64,000 nt of DNA, from contig NW_027488367.1 in the NCBI RefSeq assembly GCF_051014445.1, positions 28,319,501 to 28,383,500 on the forward strand. The letters are read 5' to 3'. Every line of letters starts with the position of its first letter. The first letter of the stretch is position 1. The stretch comes from Colletes latitarsis. Taxonomy: Eukaryota > Arthropoda > Insecta > Hymenoptera > Colletidae. Position numbers and translations under genes: made by a program. The notes below the pieces were generated by a model that had not been told where the DNA came from, searched no databases, and saw only the letters and a list, made by a program, of their open reading frames with translations. Below, one piece after another: positions 59,200 to 64,000 of this stretch.

Positions 59200-62100
59200 A
59201 GGTCTAGGATTTGCCCTCGTCAGGCTCATACTTTCGCATATTTCTCATACTTCATGGCTAGATCCTGGGCTGTTTCAGGATTGTATCACGTAGTAACGTG
59301 GTACCACGCTGAAACAGTCAATTAAACCTGGTTTCGATCAATATTTTAGAGGATAACGCAAGGTAGGTCTGGGATAGGTCTGGGATTCGCCCTCATCAGG
59401 TTCATTCTTTCGCATTCTTCACAGACTTGTTGAAGGGATCCTGGGTTTTTTCTGGTTTGGATCACGTAGTAATGTGGGACCACACTGAAACAATCAATTA
59501 AACCTGGTCTTGATAAATATTTTAGAGGATAACGCATGTTAGGTCTGGGTTAGGTCTAGGATTTGCCCTCATCAGGCCCATACTTTCGCATATTTCTCAT
59601 ACTTCATGGCTAGATCCTGGGCTATTTCTGGATTGGATCACGTAGTAATGTGGTACCACACTGGAACAGTCAATTAAACCTGGTTTCGATCAATATTTTA
59701 GAGGACAATGCAAGTTAGGTCTGGGTTAGGTCTGGGATTTGCCCACATCAGGGTCATACTTTCGCATTTTTCACATACTTGTTGAACAGATCCTGGGTTT
59801 TTTCTGGTTTGGATCGCGCAGTAATGTGGTACCACACTGAAACAGCCCACTGAACCCGGTTTCGATCAATATTTTAGAGGATAACGAAAGTTATGTCTAG
59901 GTTAGGCCTGGGATTTGCCCTCATCAGACTCATGCTTTCGCATTTTTCACTGACTTGTTGAACAGATCCTGGGTTTTTTCTGGTATGGATCACGTAGTAA
60001 TGTGGTACCACACTGAAACGTTCAGTTAAACCTGGTCTTGATAAATATTTTTGAGGATAACGCATGTTAGGTCTGGGTTAGGTCTAGGATTTGCCCTCAC
60101 CAGGCTCATACTTTCGCATATTTCTTATACTTCATGGATAGATCCTGGCCTATTTTCTGGTTCGGATCACATAGTAATGTGGTACCACACTGAAACAGTC
60201 GATTAAACCAGGTTTCGATCAATATTTTTGAGGATAACGCATGTTAGGTCTAGGTTAGGCCTGGGATTTTCACTCATCAGAGTCATTCTTTCGCATTCTT
60301 CACAGACTTGTTGAAGGGATCCTGGGTTTTTTCTGGTTTGGATCACGTAGTAATGGGGGACCACACTGAAACAATCAATTAAACCTGGTCTTGATAAATA
60401 TTTTAGAGGATAACGCATGTTAGTTCTGGGTTAGGTGTAGGATTTGCTCTCGTCAGGCTCATACTTTCGCATATTCCTCATACCTCATGGCTAGATCCTG
60501 GGCTATTTCTGGATTGGATCACGTAGTAATGTGGTACCACACTGAAACAGTCAATTAAACCTGGTTTCGATCAATATTTTAGAGGATAACGCAAGTTAGG
60601 TCTGGGATCGGTCTGGGATTTGCCCTCATCAGGCTCATACTTTCGCGTTTTTCACATCCTGGTTGAACAGATCCTGGGTTTTTTTCTGGTTTGGATCACG
60701 TAGTAGTGTGGTACCACACTGAAACTGTCCATTAAACCTGGTTTCGATCAATATTTTTGAGGATAACGCATGTTAGGTCTAGGTTAGGCCGAAGATTTTC
60801 ACTCATCAGACTCATACTTTCGCATTCTGCACATACTTGTTGAACGGATCCTGGGGTTTTACTGGATTGGATCATGTAGTAATGTGGTACCACACTGAAA
60901 CAGTCAATTAAACCTGGTTTCGATCAATATTTTAGAGAATAATTCATGTTAGGTCTAGGTTAGGTCTGGGATTTGCTCTCATCAGGCTCATTCTTTCGCA
61001 TATTTCTCATACTTGATGGCTAGATCCTGGGCTTTTCCTGGATTGCATCACGTAGTAATGATGTACAACACTGAAACAGTCAATTAAACCTGGTTTCGAT
61101 CAATATTTTAGAGAATAATTCATGTTAGGTCTAGGTTAGGCCTGGGATTTGCCCTCATCAGGGTCATACTTTCGCAGTTCTAACATACATGTTGACCTGA
61201 TCGAGGGTTTTTTCTGCTTTGTATCACGTAGTAAAGTGGTACCACACTGAAACAGTCCACTAAACCTGGTTTGGATCAATATTTTAGAGGATAATGCATG
61301 TTAGGTCTAGGTTAGCCCTGAGATTTTCGCTCATCAGACTCATACTTTCGCATTCTTCAGATACTTGTTGAACGGATCCTGGGTTTTTTCTGGTATGGTT
61401 CACGTAGTAATGTGGTACCACACTGAAACAATCAATTAAACCAGGTCTTGATAAATATTTTAGATGATAACGCATGTTAGGTCTGGGTTAGGTCTAGGAT
61501 TTGCCCTCATCAGGCTCATACTTTCGCATATTTCTCATACTTCATGGTTAGATCCTGGGCTATTTCTTGATTGGGTCACGTAGTAATGTGGTACCACACT
61601 GGAACAGTCAATTAAACCTGGTTTCGATCAATATTTTAGAGGACGATGCAAGTTAGGTCTGGGTTAGGTCTGGGATTTGCCCACATCAGGGTCATACTTT
61701 CGCATTTCTCACATACTTGTTGAACAGATCCTGGGTTTTTTCTGGTTTGGATCGCGCAGTAATGTGGTACCACACTGAAACAGCCCACTGAACCTGGTTT
61801 CGATCAATATTTTAGAGGATAACGAAAGTTATGTCTAGGTTAGGCCTGGGATTTGCCCTCATCAGACTCATGCTTTCGCATTTTTCACATACTTGTTGAA
61901 CAGATCCTGGGCTTTTTCTGGTATGGATCACGTAGTAATGTGGTACCACACTGAAACATTCAGTTAAACCTGGTGTTGATAAATATTTTTGAGGATAACG
62001 CATGTTAGGTCTGGGTTAGGTCTAGGATTTGCCATCATCAGGCTCATACTTTCGCATATTTCTTAGACTTCATGGATAGATCCTGGGCTATTTTCTGGTT

Positions 62101-63000
62101 TGGATCACATAGTAATGTGGTACCACACTGAAACAGTCGATTAAACCAGGTTTCGATCAATGTTTTTGAGGATAACGCATGTTAGGTATAGGTTAGGCCT
62201 GGGATTTTCATTCATCAGACACATACTTTTGCATTCTTCACATACTTGTTGAACGGATCCTGGGTTTTTTTCTGGTTTGGATCACGTAGTAATGTGGGAC
62301 CGCACTGAAACAAATAATTAAACCTGGTCTTGATAAATATTTTAGAGGATAACGCATGTTAGGTCTGGGTTAGGTCTAGGATTTGCTCTCATCAGGCTCA
62401 TACTTCCGCATATTTCTTATACTTCATGGATAGATCCTGGGCTATTTCTGGATTGGATCACGTAGTATTGTGGTACCACACTGAAACAGTCAATTAAACC
62501 TGGTTTCGATCAATATTTTAGAGGATAACGCATGTTAGGTCTAGGTTAGGCCTGGGATTTTCAGTCATCAGACTCATACTTTCACACACTTCACATACTT
62601 GTTGAACAGATCCTGGGTTTTTTCTGGTTTGGATCGCGCAGTAATGTGGTACCACACTGAAACAGCCCACTGAACCTGGTTTCGACCAATATTTTAGAGG
62701 ATAACGAAAGTTATGTCTAGGTTAGGCCAGGGATTTGCCCTCATCAGACTCATGCTTTCGCATTTTTCACATACTTGTTGAACAGATCCTGGGCTTTTTC
62801 TGGTATGGATCACGTAGTAATGTGGTGCCACACTGAAACACTCAGTTAAACCTGGTCTTGATAAATATTTTTGAGGATAACGCATGTTAGGTCTGGGATA
62901 GGTCTGGGATTTGCCCTCATCAGACTCATACTTTCGCACACTTCACATACTCGTTGAACAGATCCTGGGTTTTTTTCTGGCTTGGATCACGTAGTAATGT
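59200..63000 (+). repeat. Higher-order repeat with 1938-bp period (11 monomers)
   Basis: Corresponding monomers are 1938 bp apart, for example the TTTGCCCACATCAGGGTC and GATAACGAAAGTTATGTC types in 59.7-60.0 kb and again in 61.6-61.9 kb. An earlier relative lies at 55.6-56.5 kb and a 5-monomer echo at 62.7 kb. Confidence 0.65.
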
Positions 63001-64000
63001 GGTACCACGCTGAGACAGTCGATTAAACCTGGTTTCGATCAATATTATTGAGGATAACGCATGTTAGGTCTACGTTAGGCCTGGGATTTTCACTCATCAG
63101 ACTCATGCTTTCGCATTTTTCACATACTCCTTGAACAGATCGTGGGTTATTTTCTGGTTTGGATCACGTAGTAATGTGGTACCACACCGAAACAGTCAAT
63201 TAAACCTGGTTTTGATCAATATTTTAGAGAACAATTCATGTTAGGTCTAGGTTAGGTCTGGGATTTGCTCTCATCAGGCTCATTCTTTCGCATATTTCTC
63301 ATACTTGATGGCTAGATCCGGGGCTTTTTCTGGATTGCATCACGTAGTAATGAAGTACGACACTGAAGCAGTCAATTAAACCTGGTTTCCATCAATATTT
63401 TAGAGGACAACGCATGTTAGGTATAGGTTAGGCCGGGGATTTGCCCTCATCAGGGTCATACTTTCGCAGTTTTAACATACATGTTGACCTGATCGAGGGT
63501 TTTTTCTGCTTTGGATCACGTAGTAAAGTGGTACCACACTGAAACTGTCCATTAAACGTGGTATCGGTCAATATTTAAGAGGATAACGCATGTTATGTCT
63601 AGATTAGGCCTGGGATATTCACTCATCAGACTCATACTTTCGCATTCTTCAAATACTTGTTGAACGGATCTTGGGTTTTTTCTGGTTTGGATCACGTAGT
63701 AATGTGGTACCTCACTAAAACAGTCGATTAAACCTGGTTTCGATCAATATTTTAGAGGATAACGCAAGTTAGGTCTGGGATAGGTCAGGGTTCGCCCTCC
63801 CCAGGCTCATACTATCGCGTTTTTCACATACTTCTTGAACTGATCCTGGGTTTTTTCTGGTTTGGATCACGTAGTAATGTGGTACCACACTGAAACAGTC
63901 GATTTAACCTGGTTTCGATCAATATTTTAGGGGATAACGCATGTAAGGTCTAGGTTAGGCCAGGGATTTTCACTCATCAGACTCATACTTTCGCATTCTT

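Larger units (their letters stand above)
32428..64000 (+). repeat. Satellite DNA array, 176-177-bp monomer, right block (about 180 copies)
   Basis: The same monomer in the same orientation continues to the window edge. The first 1.1 kb is related to 13.58-14.25 kb, showing that copy B split a pre-existing block; a shift change from 18,849 to 19,376 bp implies three extra monomers on this side. Further right the TTCTTCACATACTTGTTGAACGG and CATGATAAATATTTTAG monomer types become common and several higher-order repeats appear. I see no gene, RNA gene or other element in this block; recurring minus-strand frames of 62-111 codons are by-products of the monomer. Confidence 0.97.

Noticed and set aside
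3541..64000. CRISPR-like or simple repeat array.
   Set aside because: Monomers are 176 bp, contiguous and without unique spacers; this is classical satellite DNA.

Overview
The window looks like heterochromatin from an insect genome, most likely Hymenoptera, and holds no host genes I can support. About 54.5 kb is a head-to-tail satellite with a monomer of 176-177 bp (roughly 130 copies at 3541-26445 and 180 copies at 32428-64000, all in one orientation). The rest is two copies of a GC-rich non-LTR retrotransposon of the R1 clade, closest in architecture to the telomere-targeting TRAS/SART group. The insect assignment rests on the retrotransposon type. The hymenopteran assignment is weaker and rests on the 11-nt unit TTAGGTCTGGG in every monomer, which I recall as a reported hymenopteran telomere motif.

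Layout. 1-3541: copy A on the minus strand, cut by the left window edge (5' UTR, complete 625-aa ORF1/Gag, first 427 codons of ORF2). 3541-26445: satellite array with large-scale block duplications. 26446-32427: copy B on the plus strand, complete, with a 5' UTR of about 384 nt, 625-aa ORF1, 1060-aa ORF2 (APE endonuclease, reverse transcriptase, C-terminal CCHC), a 516-nt 3' UTR made of consecutive hairpins, and a 22-nt poly(A). It is flanked by a 14-bp target-site duplication with one mismatch. 32428-64000: more satellite, with clear higher-order repeats of 10, 12 and 11 monomers.

How it works together. In both element copies ORF1 and ORF2 overlap as UAAUG, the arrangement known from SART1 for termination-reinitiation. 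Gag has three CCHC knuckles for RNA binding. ORF2 supplies nicking and target-primed reverse transcription. Both known junctions fall in the telomere-like part of the satellite monomer, and a duplicated block elsewhere in the window still contains the unoccupied version of copy B's target.

Most unusual points: the telomere-like dimer inside every satellite monomer; the retrotransposon's many long perfect palindromes, including one that encodes the RT catalytic motif, and the hairpin chain in its 3' UTR; and a 200-bp hypervariable start of Gag between two otherwise nearly identical copies.
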